Shown: positions 15,587-25,737, counted from the first letter of the stretch. The stretch: DNA of 64,000 nucleotides from Sedimentitalea arenosa (GCF_016428585.1 NZ_JAELVR010000003.1:1-64000); one strand, 5' to 3'. Numbers and translations are program-made. Notes: a model not told the origin generated them from the sequence alone.

Positions 15587-17083
15587 ATGAGAGGCGCGAC
15601 GACGCGCAGAAGCTTTCTTGCCGGCTTGACGGCCTTCGCGGTGCCGGGGACTGCCCTTTCTGGTCCGCCGCAGGTGTCGTTGCGCCCGCAGATGCGCGGC
15701 GCAGATTTCGCACGACTCGCGGGCGGCGGGCTGGACGCGCTGATCGCGCGCGCCGGGCTGAGCGGCGAGGTAGTCTGTGCGGTGGCGGATGTGGACACGG
15801 GACTGGAACTTGAGGCCGCGAATGGCGAGCGCGGCCTGCCGCCGGCGAGCGTGGCCAAGGCGCTCACCGCGCTCTACGCGTTGGAGGTCCTCGGCCCGGA
15901 GTATCGGTTTTCCACTCGGCTGATCGCCACCGGGCCGATCCGCGACGGAATCCTCGACGGCGACCTGATCCTCGCGGGTGGGGGCGATCCGACGTTGACA
16001 CCCGACGAACTGGCCAAGATGGCGGGACAATTGAAACAGGCCGGGCTGCGTGAGGTGCGTGGCGCCTTCGAAGTTCTTGACGGGGCGCTGCCCTACGTGC
16101 GCAGTATAGACCCGGGACAGCCCGATCATGTCAGCTATAGCCCGGCAGTGTCGGGAATCGCGCTCAACTTCAACAGGGTGCATTTCGAGTGGCGCCGCGC
16201 GGGCAAGGGCTATGCGGTTTCGATGGACGGTCGCACCGGAAAGTACCGTCCCGACGTGACCATGGTGCAGATGAAGGTCGTGGCGCGCAGCCTTCCGATT
16301 TATACCTATGCCGGAGAGGACGGTATCGACCGCTGGACCGTCGCCAGCGGCGCGTTGGGCAATGGCGGCGCGCGGTGGTTGCCGGTGCGCAACCCGGCGG
16401 CCTATGCCGGCGACGTGTTCCGCACCATGGCACGGGCGCAGGGGATCGTGCTGCAATCGGCGACGCGGGTGAGTCGGCTGGCCGGAGGCGGTACCGTCTT
16501 GGTGACCCATCAGAGCGAACCGCTCGAGCCGATCCTGCAAGATATGCTGAAGTATTCCACCAATCTGACCGCCGAGATGGTCGGCATGACGGCGAGCGTG
16601 GCGGCGGGCGCGCGGCCCGCTTCGCTGGCAGAGTCAGGCGCCGCCATGAGCCGATGGGCGGCGGAGCGGTTCGGGATGCGCGGCACCAGCTTGGTCGATC
16701 ATTCAGGTCTGGGGGATGCGTCGAAGATGACCGCGCAGGACCTGGTCGGCGCGTTGGTGGCGGCTCGGCAGGACAACCGACTGCGGCCGCTGCTCAAACC
16801 GTTCGGCCTGCGGGATTCAGGGGGGCGGGTGATGCGTGACCACCCGATCAAGGTGGATGCCAAGACCGGAACGCTGAATTTCGTCTCGGGGCTGGGCGGT
16901 TACATGACCGCATCCGATGGCACGGAACTCGCCTTTGCCATCTTCGCGGCGGATTCGCGGCGGCGCGGGCAATTGACGCGTGCCGAGCGTGAGAGGCCCG
17001 AGGGGGCGCGGGGCTGGAACCGTCGCGCCAAGCAGGTGCAGCAGAAGCTGATCGAACGCTGGGGAACGCTCTACGGCAGTTGA
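15587..17083 (+). CDS. dacB: D-alanyl-D-alanine carboxypeptidase/endopeptidase (PBP4, S13 family)
   Basis: The 498-residue exported enzyme begins with a Tat-like signal TTRRSFLAGL (5-14). The three penicillin-binding motifs are intact: SVAK (Ser88, Lys91), STN (about 324-326) and KTG (426-428). The spacing between the first two, with a large inserted domain, is typical of peptidase family S13. It trims or hydrolyses peptidoglycan cross-links in the periplasm. The ATG at 15587 was preferred to the in-frame GTG at 15572 because it leads directly into the signal. A hairpin terminator follows the stop. Confidence 0.92.
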   Translation: MRGATTRRSFLAGLTAFAVPGTALSGPPQVSLRPQMRGADFARLAGGGLDALIARAGLSGEVVCAVADVDTGLELEAANGERGLPPASVAKALTALYALEVLGPEYRFSTRLIATGPIRDGILDGDLILAGGGDPTLTPDELAKMAGQLKQAGLREVRGAFEVLDGALPYVRSIDPGQPDHVSYSPAVSGIALNFNRVHFEWRRAGKGYAVSMDGRTGKYRPDVTMVQMKVVARSLPIYTYAGEDGIDRWTVASGALGNGGARWLPVRNPAAYAGDVFRTMARAQGIVLQSATRVSRLAGGGTVLVTHQSEPLEPILQDMLKYSTNLTAEMVGMTASVAAGARPASLAESGAAMSRWAAERFGMRGTSLVDHSGLGDASKMTAQDLVGALVAARQDNRLRPLLKPFGLRDSGGRVMRDHPIKVDAKTGTLNFVSGLGGYMTASDGTELAFAIFAADSRRRGQLTRAERERPEGARGWNRRAKQVQQKLIERWGTLYGS

Positions 17084-17095
17084 GCATAGCGCACG

Positions 17096-17129
17096 AAAAA
17101 GGGGCCCGGAATGTGACCCGAGCCCCCTT
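17096..17129 (-). terminator. terminator between dacB and the beta-barrel gene
   Basis: A GC-rich imperfect stem (GGGGCCCGG on the left against CCGAGCCCCC on the right of the plus strand) runs into TTTTT on the minus strand, about 20 bases after the stop of the gene at 17149. It may also stop dacB transcripts from the other side. Confidence 0.65.
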
Positions 17130-17148
17130 GCAGTGATCGTTTATCGGA

Positions 17149-17775
17149 TCAGAAGCGGTATGCCGCCTTGATGTAGATCGAGTTCAGATCCAAGTCGCCA
17201 CCGGTAGAGCCGGCACCGCTGAAGGTCTGGTACATGTATTCCGCACCAACGGTCCAATTTTCGCCAACACGCCAGTCATAGCCAAGACCGAGGACGTAGC
17301 TGTCGGAGTCGAAATCCAGCACATTGGTGGGGCTGTCGAAATCCGCATAAGCGAAACCAGCGCTACCGTAGAGCATGCCATTGCCCAGTTCGTAACCGGC
17401 GATCAGCTTCAGGCGGGCAACAGCGTCGAGGCTGGTGGTGACACCAGTAGCCTGTTCCGTGACAGAAATGTCGGTGAAATCATACTGGAATTCCGGGCCG
17501 AGATACCAACCGTTGCCGAGCGACCAGAGATAACCCGCGGTGATACCGCCGATCACGTTGTCTTCATTGAAGTCGCTGATGATATTGCTGTCGATGTTGA
17601 AGTCGCTGAACGCGTAGCCGAGTTGGGCACCCACGTATCCGCCTTCCCAGAACGAGGCGATGGGGGCGACCGGCACGATAACCGGATCGACCGGTGCCGG
17701 ATCGGTGTTGCCGGCGAAAGCTGCGCCTGCGGTACCTGCAAATGCCAAGGCGAGGGCTGTAGTCGTCATTTTCAT
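17149..17775 (-). CDS. outer-membrane beta-barrel protein (OmpA/opacity-like porin family)
   Basis: The 208-residue protein has a signal peptide ending near residue 21 (AAFA), a short proline-valine linker and eight or so alternating amphipathic strands. It starts WEGGYVGAQLGYAF and ends with YIKAAYRF, whose terminal aromatic residue is the outer-membrane sorting signal. The pattern is that of small eight-stranded surface barrels of the Omp25/opacity type. No ligand can be inferred. A terminator follows and the gene is monocistronic. Confidence 0.85.
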   Translation of the reverse strand: MKMTTTALALAFAGTAGAAFAGNTDPAPVDPVIVPVAPIASFWEGGYVGAQLGYAFSDFNIDSNIISDFNEDNVIGGITAGYLWSLGNGWYLGPEFQYDFTDISVTEQATGVTTSLDAVARLKLIAGYELGNGMLYGSAGFAYADFDSPTNVLDFDSDSYVLGLGYDWRVGENWTVGAEYMYQTFSGAGSTGGDLDLNSIYIKAAYRF

Positions 17776-17978
17776 TAGAGTCTGCTCCTAGTGGTGCGTT
17801 TTTGTTGATCCGACCCGAACACTTCATGACAAGGCATGAGTCGAGTTGGACCTCATGTCTTAACTCCGGGGCGGCTTTTCAAGTTCCATCTTCAGCTCGA
17901 AAAAGATTTCGGCCAATTCCAGCTTAAACCGGCGGGAGACCGCCGATCGGGTGCGCAAAACCGTGGATTCTGTTACCG

Positions 17979-18401
17979 TCAGGTAACATGGCGTGCGCGC
18001 GCGCCGCGCTCGATCGCGGCTGCGTGCAGGCGATCGATGTTCAACTCGTAACGCATCTCTTCCAGCATCCGCAGTTCCTGTTCACCGAGCGCGCCATCGG
18101 CCGCGGCCACGTCGCAGGCCAGAGCATAGGCGGTTTCGAACAGCCGTTGTGGCAGGTTTTCGCGGATCAGCCCGAACAACGCATCCAGTCCGTCCTCTTG
18201 TTCGAAAAGGTCGAAAACCACCTGTGCAGTCGCTTTCATGCGGTCGATGTCATAGTTTGCGAAGATCGGCAGCATGTTCACCGAGGACTGGATCTTGACC
18301 AATTCTGCGGTGCGCATGTTTTCGTCCGAGGCGGAGATGGCGATCATCAGCGCAACGAGGCAGTCCTGCGCGCTGAGCGCCGTTTCTGTACTGTCGGACA
18401 C
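17979..18401 (-). CDS. TerB-like tellurite-resistance family protein
   Basis: The 140-residue helical cytoplasmic protein resembles the TerB fold, with SAQDCLVALMIAISASDENM near the N terminus and AYALACDVAAADGALGEQEL near the C terminus. Each carries the acidic loop (SDEN, ADGALGEQE) that TerB/DUF533-type proteins use for divalent cations. The start was set at the GTG at 18401 because AGGAAG lies six bases upstream; an open frame continues further 5' but without a site. No other ter gene is nearby, so the link to tellurite is by family name only. It is divergent from lysS. Confidence 0.72.
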   Translation of the reverse strand: MSDSTETALSAQDCLVALMIAISASDENMRTAELVKIQSSVNMLPIFANYDIDRMKATAQVVFDLFEQEDGLDALFGLIRENLPQRLFETAYALACDVAAADGALGEQELRMLEEMRYELNIDRLHAAAIERGARARHVT

Positions 18402-18615
18402 CGGGCACTTCCTTTTGCTGAGCCTTGTTGCATTGCAGAATATGGATGTGGCAGGCGCAGCACAATCCCCGGCGTGCCGTGTTGACGGAACGGGGGCGGC
18501 GCAATAGGGAAAGCGGCACCATCGCGCGCATCCGCGCGTCTCTTCACCTGTCGCGTATCGGCGCGCACGATCCATTGCCGTGTCCGACGCGCGACCGATC
18601 CTACCGGAGTGTCAC

Positions 18616-20190
18616 ATGTCTGATCTGCGTGAAGCTGCCCTTGCGTCCAAGGCCTGGCCGTTCGATGAGGCGCGCCGGGTCGCGAAACGCTACGAGAAGG
18701 CGCCGCCCGAAAAGGGGTATGTGCTGTTCGAAACCGGCTACGGGCCGTCGGGGCTGCCGCATATCGGCACGTTCGGCGAGGTGGCGCGCACGACGATGAT
18801 CCGGCGGGCATTCGAGGTGATCAGCGACATTCCGACCAAGCTCATCTGCTTTTCCGACGATCTGGACGGGATGCGCAAGGTACCGGGAAACGTGCCCAAC
18901 CCGGAAAAACTGACCGAATACCTGCAACTGCCGCTGACCAGCGTGCCGGACCCGTTCGGCGAATACGAGAGCTTTGGTCATCATAACAACGCCATGCTGC
19001 GGCGGTTTCTCGACACATTCGGGTTCGAGTATGAGTTCATCAGCGCGACGGAGTTCTACAAATCCGGCCAATTCGACGCGGTGTTGTTGCGCTGTGCCGA
19101 GCGCTATGACGAGATCATGAAGATCATGCTCAAGTCGCTGCGTGAAGAGCGGCGGCAAACCTATTCGATCTTCCTGCCGATCCATCCTGAAACGGGGCGG
19201 GTGCTTTATGTGCCGATGAAGCATGTCGACGCCGCAAAGGGCGAAATTACCTTTGACGACGAAGAGGGCCGCGAGTGGACCCTGCCGGTGACGGGCGGCA
19301 ACGTGAAGCTGCAATGGAAGCCCGATTTCGGGGCCCGCTGGGCGGCGTTGGGGGTCGATTTCGAGATGTATGGCAAGGACCATTCGACCAACACGCCGAT
19401 CTATGACGGCATCTGCCGGGTGCTGGGGGAACGTCCGCCTGAGCATTTCACCTATGAGCTGTTTCTTGACGAGAACGGGCAGAAGATTTCCAAGTCCTCG
19501 GGCAATGGCGTGTCGATCGACGAATGGCTGACCTATGCCAGCACCGAGAGTCTGTCCTATTTCATGTACCAGAAGCCGAAGACGGCGAAGCGGATGTATT
19601 TCGACGTCATTCCCAAGGCCGTGGATGAATACCACCAGCAGCTGCGGGCCTATCCGGCGCAGGACGTGAAGGCGCAGTTGAACAATCCGGTCTGGCATAT
19701 TCACGGCGGCGATGTTCCCGAGAGCACGCTGATCGTGCCCTTCGCGATGCTGTTGAATTTGGCCTCGGTGTCGGGCGCGGAGGACAAGGAACAGCTCTGG
19801 GGCTTCATCAAACGCTACGCGCCTGACGCGACAGCCAGAAGCCATCCGGATCTCGACGCGGCGGCGGGTTTCGCGGTGCGCTATTTCAACGATTTCGTCA
19901 AGCCGACGCGCCAATACCGCGCGCCGACGGAGCAGGAGCGCGAGGCGTTGCTCGCGCTGCGGGCGGAACTGGCGGCCTATGATGGACGGATCGAGGACGA
20001 GGCGCTGCAATCGATCGTCTATTCGGTCGGCCGCGACCGGTTCGATCCGATGCGCGACTGGTTTACGGCGCTCTACGAGGTACTGCTGGGTGCAAGCCAG
20101 GGTCCGCGGTTCGGTGGGTTCATCGCGCTTTACGGCGTGGACGAAACCGTGGCGCTGATCGACCGGGCGTTGAAAGGCGAGTTGGCCTGA
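18616..20190 (+). CDS. lysS: class I lysyl-tRNA synthetase
   Basis: The 524-residue enzyme charges tRNA-Lys. It is the archaeal-type class I enzyme (also called LysK), not the common class II LysRS. The HIGH motif is PHIG (48-51) in [11 protein letters not shown] and the KMSKS motif is KISKS (about 290-294). Alphaproteobacteria and spirochaetes are the main bacterial groups using this form. The ATG at 18616 was chosen because GGAG lies eight bases upstream. A small secreted-protein gene follows after 66 bases. Confidence 0.95.
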   Translation: MSDLREAALASKAWPFDEARRVAKRYEKAPPEKGYVLFETGYGPSGLPHIGTFGEVARTTMIRRAFEVISDIPTKLICFSDDLDGMRKVPGNVPNPEKLTEYLQLPLTSVPDPFGEYESFGHHNNAMLRRFLDTFGFEYEFISATEFYKSGQFDAVLLRCAERYDEIMKIMLKSLREERRQTYSIFLPIHPETGRVLYVPMKHVDAAKGEITFDDEEGREWTLPVTGGNVKLQWKPDFGARWAALGVDFEMYGKDHSTNTPIYDGICRVLGERPPEHFTYELFLDENGQKISKSSGNGVSIDEWLTYASTESLSYFMYQKPKTAKRMYFDVIPKAVDEYHQQLRAYPAQDVKAQLNNPVWHIHGGDVPESTLIVPFAMLLNLASVSGAEDKEQLWGFIKRYAPDATARSHPDLDAAAGFAVRYFNDFVKPTRQYRAPTEQEREALLALRAELAAYDGRIEDEALQSIVYSVGRDRFDPMRDWFTALYEVLLGASQGPRFGGFIALYGVDETVALIDRALKGELA

Positions 20191-20256
20191 CACGGTAGAT
20201 TTGACCGGTACGGCGGTTCGCCTATTTCCATGGGCAGTCCATTCGGAGGATTGCCC

Positions 20257-20658
20257 ATGCGGAAATTGTTCATGTCCCTAGCCGTCATCATCGGGTTGGC
20301 AGGCGCCGCCCAAGCGCAGAACGCGGAGATCGAAGCCACCATCGGAGGACAGATCGAAGCCTTCCTCGTGGACGATTTCGACCGTGCCTTCTCCTTCGCC
20401 AGCCCCAACATCCAGCGCGTGTTCCGGACGCCGGAGAGTTTCGGCGCGATGGTAAAGGGCGGGTATCCGATGGTCTGGCGGCCGTCGAACGTTCGGTTTC
20501 TGGAGCTTCGCGAAATCTCGGGCGCAGTGTGGCAGAAGGTGATGATCACCGACGGCAAAGGGCGGGCGCATATTCTCGATTATCAGATGATCGAACAGGA
20601 AAGCGGCTGGAAGATCAACGCTGTGCAGGTTTTGGACAGCTCAGGCGCCAGTGCCTGA
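20257..20658 (+). CDS. secreted DUF4864-like protein
   Basis: The 133-residue protein has a signal peptide (to about residue 20, AQAQ) and a compact alpha+beta domain of the NTF2-like type. The elements IEAFLVDDFDRAFSFASPNIQRVF and a final ESGWKINAVQVL strand are typical of DUF4864. The function is unknown. GGAGGA at 20245-20250 sets the start at 20257. It follows lysS on the same strand and may share its transcript. Confidence 0.75.
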   Translation: MRKLFMSLAVIIGLAGAAQAQNAEIEATIGGQIEAFLVDDFDRAFSFASPNIQRVFRTPESFGAMVKGGYPMVWRPSNVRFLELREISGAVWQKVMITDGKGRAHILDYQMIEQESGWKINAVQVLDSSGASA

Positions 20659-20811
20659 GACCGCATGCGTTGCGTGGTTACCGTGACGGTGGTGTGAGCG
20701 GCTCTTAACCCTTCTTGAATATCTCATCCGACGCGTTCGGGGCAATCCCGGGCAGCACGGCTTGGCCGCCGGGGACCGACCCGGGCGCGTGGTATTTGGA
20801 AAGGGATTTGG

Positions 20812-23097
20812 ATGAACAAGGCAATCACCGACGGCGTTCTGCTGATGCCGCCCGCATTCGCGAACGGGCTGGATGTCTGGTCCAGCGGCAACGGCACCCC
20901 GGGATCGAGCAGCTATGACGGGGCGATCAACGCGGCCCTCGTGCCGGCGGACCAGGATTTCGGTGGTTGTCTCGAATTGCAGAAGACCGCTGCGGTGCAA
21001 AAGGTGCGCTACATGGGCGAGACCCCGCTGCTGCCGGGCTGTTACCTGCGGATCACCGCGCGGGTGAAGGCGATCGGTGGCAGTCTGCCGGGCGTGCGCA
21101 TTGCCGGCTGGGCCGGTGGGGCCGGCGGCACGCATGTGAACGATGTGATCGAAGTCGGCCCGACCGAAACGCTTGCGACCTATGGCAACGTGGTCGAGGT
21201 GTCGGCTATCGTGGGGCCGGGCGCACGGGGAGGCGTCGACATGGCCTGGGGCCCGCAGGCGATCTATGGGCATTTCGGCCTCGACCTGACCGGGCAGAAC
21301 GGCGGGATCGTGCGGATCGACGACCTGGTGATCGAGGATATCACCAGCGCATTCCTGCGCGACATGTTGAACGTGGTGGACGTGCGGGACTATGGCGCAG
21401 TCGGGGACGGCGCGACCGACGACTCGGCGGCCTTCGAAGCTGCCGACAACGCCGCGGCGGGTCGGCGCATCCTGGTGCCGGCAGGTGTCTACAGGTTGGC
21501 GGAGAACGTGTCGTTGAACGCACCGGTGACCTTCGAGGGCACGGTCACGATGTCCGCGGACAAGATGCTGATCCTGAGCAAGAGCTTCGACCTGCCGAGC
21601 TATATCGCGGCCTTCGGCGACGAGGAACTGGCTTTCGGCAAGGCCTTCCAGGCGCTTCTGAACAACTCGGATCATGAATCGCTCGACATGTGCGGGCGGA
21701 AAGTGACGGTCACCGCGCCGATCGACATGCAGGCCGCCGTGCCCAACAAGACGACCTACGCTACCCGTCGGGTGATCCGCAACGGCCAGTTGACCGCAAT
21801 CGGTGGCGCGGCATGGGACGCGTCGAAGATCACGGCGCAGGCCACCTATTCCGCGAGCGACCCTCGCAAGCTGACCAACGTCGCCAATATCGCCAATATC
21901 GCCATCGGGGCGCTGGTGGAGGGCAGCGGGGTCGGGCGCGAGATCTATGTACGGTCCAAGAACGTCGGCGCGGGCGAGATCACGTTGAATGCGCCGCTGT
22001 TCGACGCGGAAGGCACCCAGAACTTCACCTTCACAGATTTCAAATACATGCTGGATTTCAGCGGATTCAGCCAACTGAGTCAGTTCGCGCTGAGCGATAT
22101 CGAGTTCCAGTGCGGCGGGCTGTGTAGCGGCATCCGGCTGGCGCCGACCGGCAGCACGTTTCACCTGCGCGACTGTTTCATCAGCCGCCCAAAGGACCGT
22201 GGCGTCACCTCGATCGGGACCGGCTGTCAGGGCATCCTGATCGATCGCTGCCAATTCCTGTCCTCGGAGGATTCGCTGACCGTGCCAGAGCGGAGCTCGG
22301 TCGCGATCAACGTCAACGCCAACGACGCCAAGCTTCGAAACAACCGGGCGACGCGGTTCAAGCATTTCGCGCTGCTGGGCGGCTCGAATTCCGTGGTGCT
22401 GGGCAATCACTTCTTCCAGGGCGACGAGGTGCCTGCGGGCGTGCGCACGGCCGGCCTGGTGATGGCGAGCAATTTCAACAGTTCGACGATCACCGGCAAC
22501 TACATCGACAATTGCTCGGTAGAATGGACCAACGAGAGGGACCCCACGCCCGACTTTAGCACTGGCTTCTCGTTCAGCGCGATGAGCATCACCGACAACA
22601 TCATGCTGTGCGGCGATGTCGCGCCTTGGTTCAGCTTCATAGTGGTCAAGCCGCACGGCACCGGGCATTTCCTGAACGGGGTGACGATCAGCGGAAACAA
22701 GTTCCGCAGTCTGAACGGGGCAATCGACCGGGTGGAACGGATCGATACGAGCTTTTCCGATCTGGACTTCACCCGTACCAAGCACCTGACGTTTGCGGCC
22801 AACACCTATCACAACGTTCAGCAGCAGGCTTTCAACCCGCTGAGGCTCGATCACACCGAAGGCAGCCTGGCCAAGACATGGCTGATCGGAACCGGCGGCG
22901 AACTGCCCTTCGGCGGGCGTGTGCGCCGGGTCGAGTCAGTGCAGCCGCAGGATCAGATCCAGAACGGATCTGGTGCGACGAACCATTCCCTGCCTTTCGC
23001 GCGTACCGAGCAGGGGCCGGCTGGCAACCAGGCGCATCTCGTCTGGAGCGAACCCGTGCGCGGCACGGTCGCGGTGACGGTGCGCATGGATACCTGA
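20812..23097 (+). CDS. large right-handed beta-helix protein with pectate-lyase-3-like domain
   Basis: The 761-residue protein has an N-terminal beta-sandwich-like region (about 1-185). A pectate-lyase-3-type parallel beta-helix then begins at VRDYGAVGDGATDDSAAFEA (about 188), followed by repeated NxxxI/TGN coils such as SSTITGNYIDN and MSITDNIML. This fold occurs in polysaccharide lyases and epimerases and in phage tailspikes. No signal peptide is visible, so export would need type I secretion or another route. The catalytic residues of known lyases are not recognisable. Possible roles are modification of a surface polysaccharide or a spike-like adhesin; I cannot choose. It ends tail to tail with the next gene, the two stops touching. 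Confidence 0.75.
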   Translation: MNKAITDGVLLMPPAFANGLDVWSSGNGTPGSSSYDGAINAALVPADQDFGGCLELQKTAAVQKVRYMGETPLLPGCYLRITARVKAIGGSLPGVRIAGWAGGAGGTHVNDVIEVGPTETLATYGNVVEVSAIVGPGARGGVDMAWGPQAIYGHFGLDLTGQNGGIVRIDDLVIEDITSAFLRDMLNVVDVRDYGAVGDGATDDSAAFEAADNAAAGRRILVPAGVYRLAENVSLNAPVTFEGTVTMSADKMLILSKSFDLPSYIAAFGDEELAFGKAFQALLNNSDHESLDMCGRKVTVTAPIDMQAAVPNKTTYATRRVIRNGQLTAIGGAAWDASKITAQATYSASDPRKLTNVANIANIAIGALVEGSGVGREIYVRSKNVGAGEITLNAPLFDAEGTQNFTFTDFKYMLDFSGFSQLSQFALSDIEFQCGGLCSGIRLAPTGSTFHLRDCFISRPKDRGVTSIGTGCQGILIDRCQFLSSEDSLTVPERSSVAINVNANDAKLRNNRATRFKHFALLGGSNSVVLGNHFFQGDEVPAGVRTAGLVMASNFNSSTITGNYIDNCSVEWTNERDPTPDFSTGFSFSAMSITDNIMLCGDVAPWFSFIVVKPHGTGHFLNGVTISGNKFRSLNGAIDRVERIDTSFSDLDFTRTKHLTFAANTYHNVQQQAFNPLRLDHTEGSLAKTWLIGTGGELPFGGRVRRVESVQPQDQIQNGSGATNHSLPFARTEQGPAGNQAHLVWSEPVRGTVAVTVRMDT

Positions 23098-23586
23098 TCA
23101 GCCGCCCGGCAGGCCGAGATCCGCAGCGGTCAGGGCGAATGCCTTGCCGAAGCCGCCATTGAGATGCGCCTGGTCGATCCGGAACAGGACAAATGAAAAG
23201 TCGGCGAACCCGATGTAGAGCTTGGCCTTGGGATGGTCGCGCAGATAATGCGCGGCCATTTCGTCATATTCTGGGTCGTCGTGGCGCAGGAATGCAGCCT
23301 GTGCCTGAAGCGTCAGACGTGGCTGGTTGAGCGGGTCGCCACGCGGCAAAACCTCTCCCACCAGCAGCGAACAGGTGGGGTTCGCGCGCAAGGCTCCTGT
23401 ATGGGCCGACAGGTCCGACACCAGTGTCAGCGGGCGTCCGGCGGGGCAAAGCCCGAACGCGACCCGCGTCACCATCGGTGCGCCCCCTTGCGTCAGCACC
23501 GCAAGCGCGGCGATGCGGGCGTCGCGCATGAGATCGCGGGCAAGCCCGCGGGCGGCGTCGTCGGTGGGGCGGATCGGATCTGTCAT
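23098..23586 (-). CDS. pyridoxamine 5'-phosphate oxidase-like FMN-binding split-barrel protein
   Basis: The 162-residue protein is of the HugZ/PNPOx-like split-barrel type: residues 25-60 with [20 protein letters not shown], then [17 protein letters not shown] and CSLLVGE are the recognisable strands. A later [26 protein letters not shown] segment resembles heme-utilisation HugZ proteins. It probably binds FMN or heme in the cytoplasm. The PNPO pyridoxine-synthesis signature is not complete, so it is not called pdxH. Its stop codon abuts the stop of the beta-helix gene. Confidence 0.75.
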   Translation of the reverse strand: MTDPIRPTDDAARGLARDLMRDARIAALAVLTQGGAPMVTRVAFGLCPAGRPLTLVSDLSAHTGALRANPTCSLLVGEVLPRGDPLNQPRLTLQAQAAFLRHDDPEYDEMAAHYLRDHPKAKLYIGFADFSFVLFRIDQAHLNGGFGKAFALTAADLGLPGG

Positions 23587-23629
23587 GACGGCGAGCGTAA
23601 CGCGCGCCCCTTGGTGGTCAAGCCGCGCA

Positions 23630-24295
23630 TCAAAAGTTGCGCCAGAACCCGAAGGTGATGCCGTAGGTCTCCTGCAAGGCCTTGCGCCGTTCCAGCCCGA
23701 TGATCCAGGTGCTCTTGCCGACGTCGAACATCACGCCGGGGGTCACCGCCCAGGCCAAGGGGCTGTCCGCGATCTGCGCGGTTTCGATCTTGAGCAACGG
23801 GCGCACCCGCCAGCCCGAGGACATGCCGATCACGCCGTCGAGCTTGATGGCCGGGTCGGTGAGGCCGGTGCGCACCTCGTAGGCGGTTTCAAGCGCCATC
23901 CAGCCGTTGCCCCATCGGGTTTCGAACCCCCGCCCGACCGCGAAGGCAAGCTTGTACATCGGAAACCACTCATTGCGCCACATATGCGTGCCGGCGGCCA
24001 ATTCGATCGCATAGCGCGTCCGCCAGTCCGGCTTCCCCAGCGGCAGGCGAGCGAACAGCAGAGCGTGGGCCGCAAGGCCACGCTTTTCGTTCAGGTCCGC
24101 GCCGAGCGTCAGGAACGGAGTCAGCCCGTATTCCAGGTAGAAGCTGTTCTCGTTCTCCAGCGGCACCGTGATGTTGCCTCGCACTGTCGAACTGATGGCG
24201 GAAAAGGCGGTCTTGTGCTCGCGCAGCCAGGCACCGGCCATGGCCGGGGGCGCGCCCAGGGCGCACAGAAGCAGGACCGCCAGCTTTTTGTGCAT
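23630..24295 (-). CDS. exported beta-barrel-like protein of unknown function
   Basis: The 221-residue protein has a clear signal peptide (residues 1-20, ending PPAMAGA) and then alternating amphipathic strands, ending in ITFGFWRNF with the terminal phenylalanine usual in outer-membrane barrels. I do not recognise a named family; similar conserved proteins exist in Rhodobacteraceae by memory only. The start at 24295 gives the signal peptide directly. It is divergent from the ParA-like gene. Confidence 0.6.
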   Translation of the reverse strand: MHKKLAVLLLCALGAPPAMAGAWLREHKTAFSAISSTVRGNITVPLENENSFYLEYGLTPFLTLGADLNEKRGLAAHALLFARLPLGKPDWRTRYAIELAAGTHMWRNEWFPMYKLAFAVGRGFETRWGNGWMALETAYEVRTGLTDPAIKLDGVIGMSSGWRVRPLLKIETAQIADSPLAWAVTPGVMFDVGKSTWIIGLERRKALQETYGITFGFWRNF

Positions 24296-24430
24296 CACGC
24301 ACCCTCCAAAGGCCAACATCGGCAGGCTTGGTTAACAGGGCGTTACCGGGGATGCGTCGGCGCGGTCTTTTGGCCATTGCGTCACTGCGCCGACCGGATA
24401 TCCTGCAACGCGGCACTCATGGGGGATCGG

Positions 24431-25063
24431 ATGGGGCGGGTCATCACCATTGCGCAACAAAAGGGCGGGTCGGGCAAGACCACGCTGGCGGTGAACCTGG
24501 CGGTCGGGTTTGTTCGGGCCGGAAAATCGGTCGCACTAATGGACACCGACCCGCAGGGCAGCGCCGGGCGCTGGTTCATGACCCGTCTGGACACCTTGGA
24601 GGAGCCGGGGCTGACCTTCTCTACCGCTTCGGCGTGGGGAGCCTCGTATGAATGCCGCAAGCTGGCGCAGGACCATGACATCGTGATCGTGGACACGCCG
24701 CCCAAGGCCGACAGCGACCTGCGTCCCGCGCTGCGGGCTGCCGACCTGGTGCTGGTACCGGTGGCGACTTCGCATCTCGACCTCTGGGCGGTCGAGTCGG
24801 TCCTTGACCTGGCGCTGCGCGAGGACAAGCCGGCATTGATCGTCATGACGCGCAGTCGCGCCGGCACGCGCCTGGCCGAGGACGTGGGCGCCAAGGCCGC
24901 CGAACTGGCCGCCGAGATCGCCGAAACCTCGATGGCCAACCGTGTGGTCTATGCCGAGACGCTCGGACAGGGCCGCGCCGCGCCCGAGGCCCCCAAGGGT
25001 CCGGCCCGCGCCGAGGTCGAGAACCTTGTGCGCGAAGTGCAGGCGCGGCTGGATCAGCTGTGA
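24431..25063 (+). CDS. orphan ParA/MinD-like ATPase
   Basis: The 210-residue protein has a deviant Walker A KGGSGKTT (11-18) and a switch [13 protein letters not shown], the core of ParA/MinD-type partitioning ATPases. These use ATP-dependent dimerisation to position cargo such as chromosomes, plasmids or protein clusters. No parB or centromere-like repeats lie beside it, so it is an orphan that more likely positions a protein cargo. The ATG at 24431 was chosen over 24419 because GGGGGA lies upstream and the protein then begins at the first strand. Confidence 0.85.
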   Translation: MGRVITIAQQKGGSGKTTLAVNLAVGFVRAGKSVALMDTDPQGSAGRWFMTRLDTLEEPGLTFSTASAWGASYECRKLAQDHDIVIVDTPPKADSDLRPALRAADLVLVPVATSHLDLWAVESVLDLALREDKPALIVMTRSRAGTRLAEDVGAKAAELAAEIAETSMANRVVYAETLGQGRAAPEAPKGPARAEVENLVREVQARLDQL

Positions 25064-25094
25064 TAGACTAAGGGCTCAGGCCAAGGAGGAGCGC

Positions 25095-25415
25095 ATGCAA
25101 ACCATTTCCAAGGACAACCCCGTCCAGACCGTCATCACGACGTTCGAAACCTCGCCCGGCACATGCCAGGACCTGCTGGATGCGCTGACCGGTGCCTACA
25201 ACGACTTCATAAGCAAACAGCCCGGCTTCATCGCTGCCAGCCTGCATGTGAACGACGCCCAGACCCGGATCGCGAACTATTCGCAATGGACCCGGCGCGA
25301 GGACTTCCAGGCCATGCTGCGCAGTGACGAGATGCGCGCCCGCAACCGAAAGATCAACGACTTGTGCCGCTCGTTCGAGCCGGTCATGTATGACGTTGCC
25401 GCGAGTTTTGGCTGA
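25095..25415 (+). CDS. antibiotic biosynthesis monooxygenase (ABM) domain protein
   Basis: The 106-residue ferredoxin-like protein matches the ABM fold: VQTVITTFETSPGTCQDLLDAL, then FISKQPGFIAASLHVN and IANYSQWTRREDFQAML, the last containing the family's W-x6-F pattern. Members are small cofactor-free oxygenases or heme- or quinone-related enzymes; the substrate is unknown. A strong AAGGAGGA (25083-25090) sets the start. It follows the ParA-like gene after 31 bases and precedes a zinc-ribbon gene. Confidence 0.8.
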   Translation: MQTISKDNPVQTVITTFETSPGTCQDLLDALTGAYNDFISKQPGFIAASLHVNDAQTRIANYSQWTRREDFQAMLRSDEMRARNRKINDLCRSFEPVMYDVAASFG

Positions 25416-25479
25416 CGGCAGGGCATTGAATCCAAAGGGCTCCATCGCCATATCGCCTGAACAACAACAGGAGATGACG

Positions 25480-25737
25480 ATGCAGTGTCCGATTGATGGA
25501 ACCACCCTTGTGATGTCCGACCGCAACGGGGTCGAGATCGACTATTGCCCGCAATGCCGGGGCGTCTGGCTGGACCGGGGCGAACTCGACAAGATCATCG
25601 AACGCAGCGCCGCCGTCGCTCCTCCACCACCCCCGCCGCAGGCTGCCGCGCCGCTCTACGAGGATGATCGCGGCCATGGCAAACCGTACAAGAAGAAGCG
25701 CAAGGGCGGATTTCTCGAGGAGATCTTCGATTTCTGA
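25480..25737 (+). CDS. TFIIB-type zinc-ribbon protein
   Basis: The 85-residue protein begins MQCPIDGTTLVM and has CPQCRGVWLDRGELDKII (23-40), the core of the zf-TFIIB family. One of the four expected metal ligands (second of the first pair) is aspartate rather than cysteine, a common variant. A proline run (PPPPPP, near 50) and a basic-aromatic tail KKKRKGGFLEEIFDF follow. The function is unknown. AGGAG lies six bases before the ATG at 25480. The gene is in the same direction as the ABM protein and the stress protein. Confidence 0.8.
   Translation: MQCPIDGTTLVMSDRNGVEIDYCPQCRGVWLDRGELDKIIERSAAVAPPPPPPQAAAPLYEDDRGHGKPYKKKRKGGFLEEIFDF

Noticed and set aside
21880-21905. Short tandem repeat (GCCAATATC twice) as a phase-variation site
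   Set aside because: Only two full units in frame within a coding region; it keeps the frame and is explained by repeated Asn-Ile-Ala coils.
20641-22854. A 737-codon open frame on the minus strand
   Set aside because: It is antisense to the beta-helix protein, which has a start context and recognisable fold on the plus strand.
24431-25063. Plasmid or integrative-element partition locus
   Set aside because: Only a ParA-like gene is present; there is no parB, replication gene or iteron-like repeat around it.
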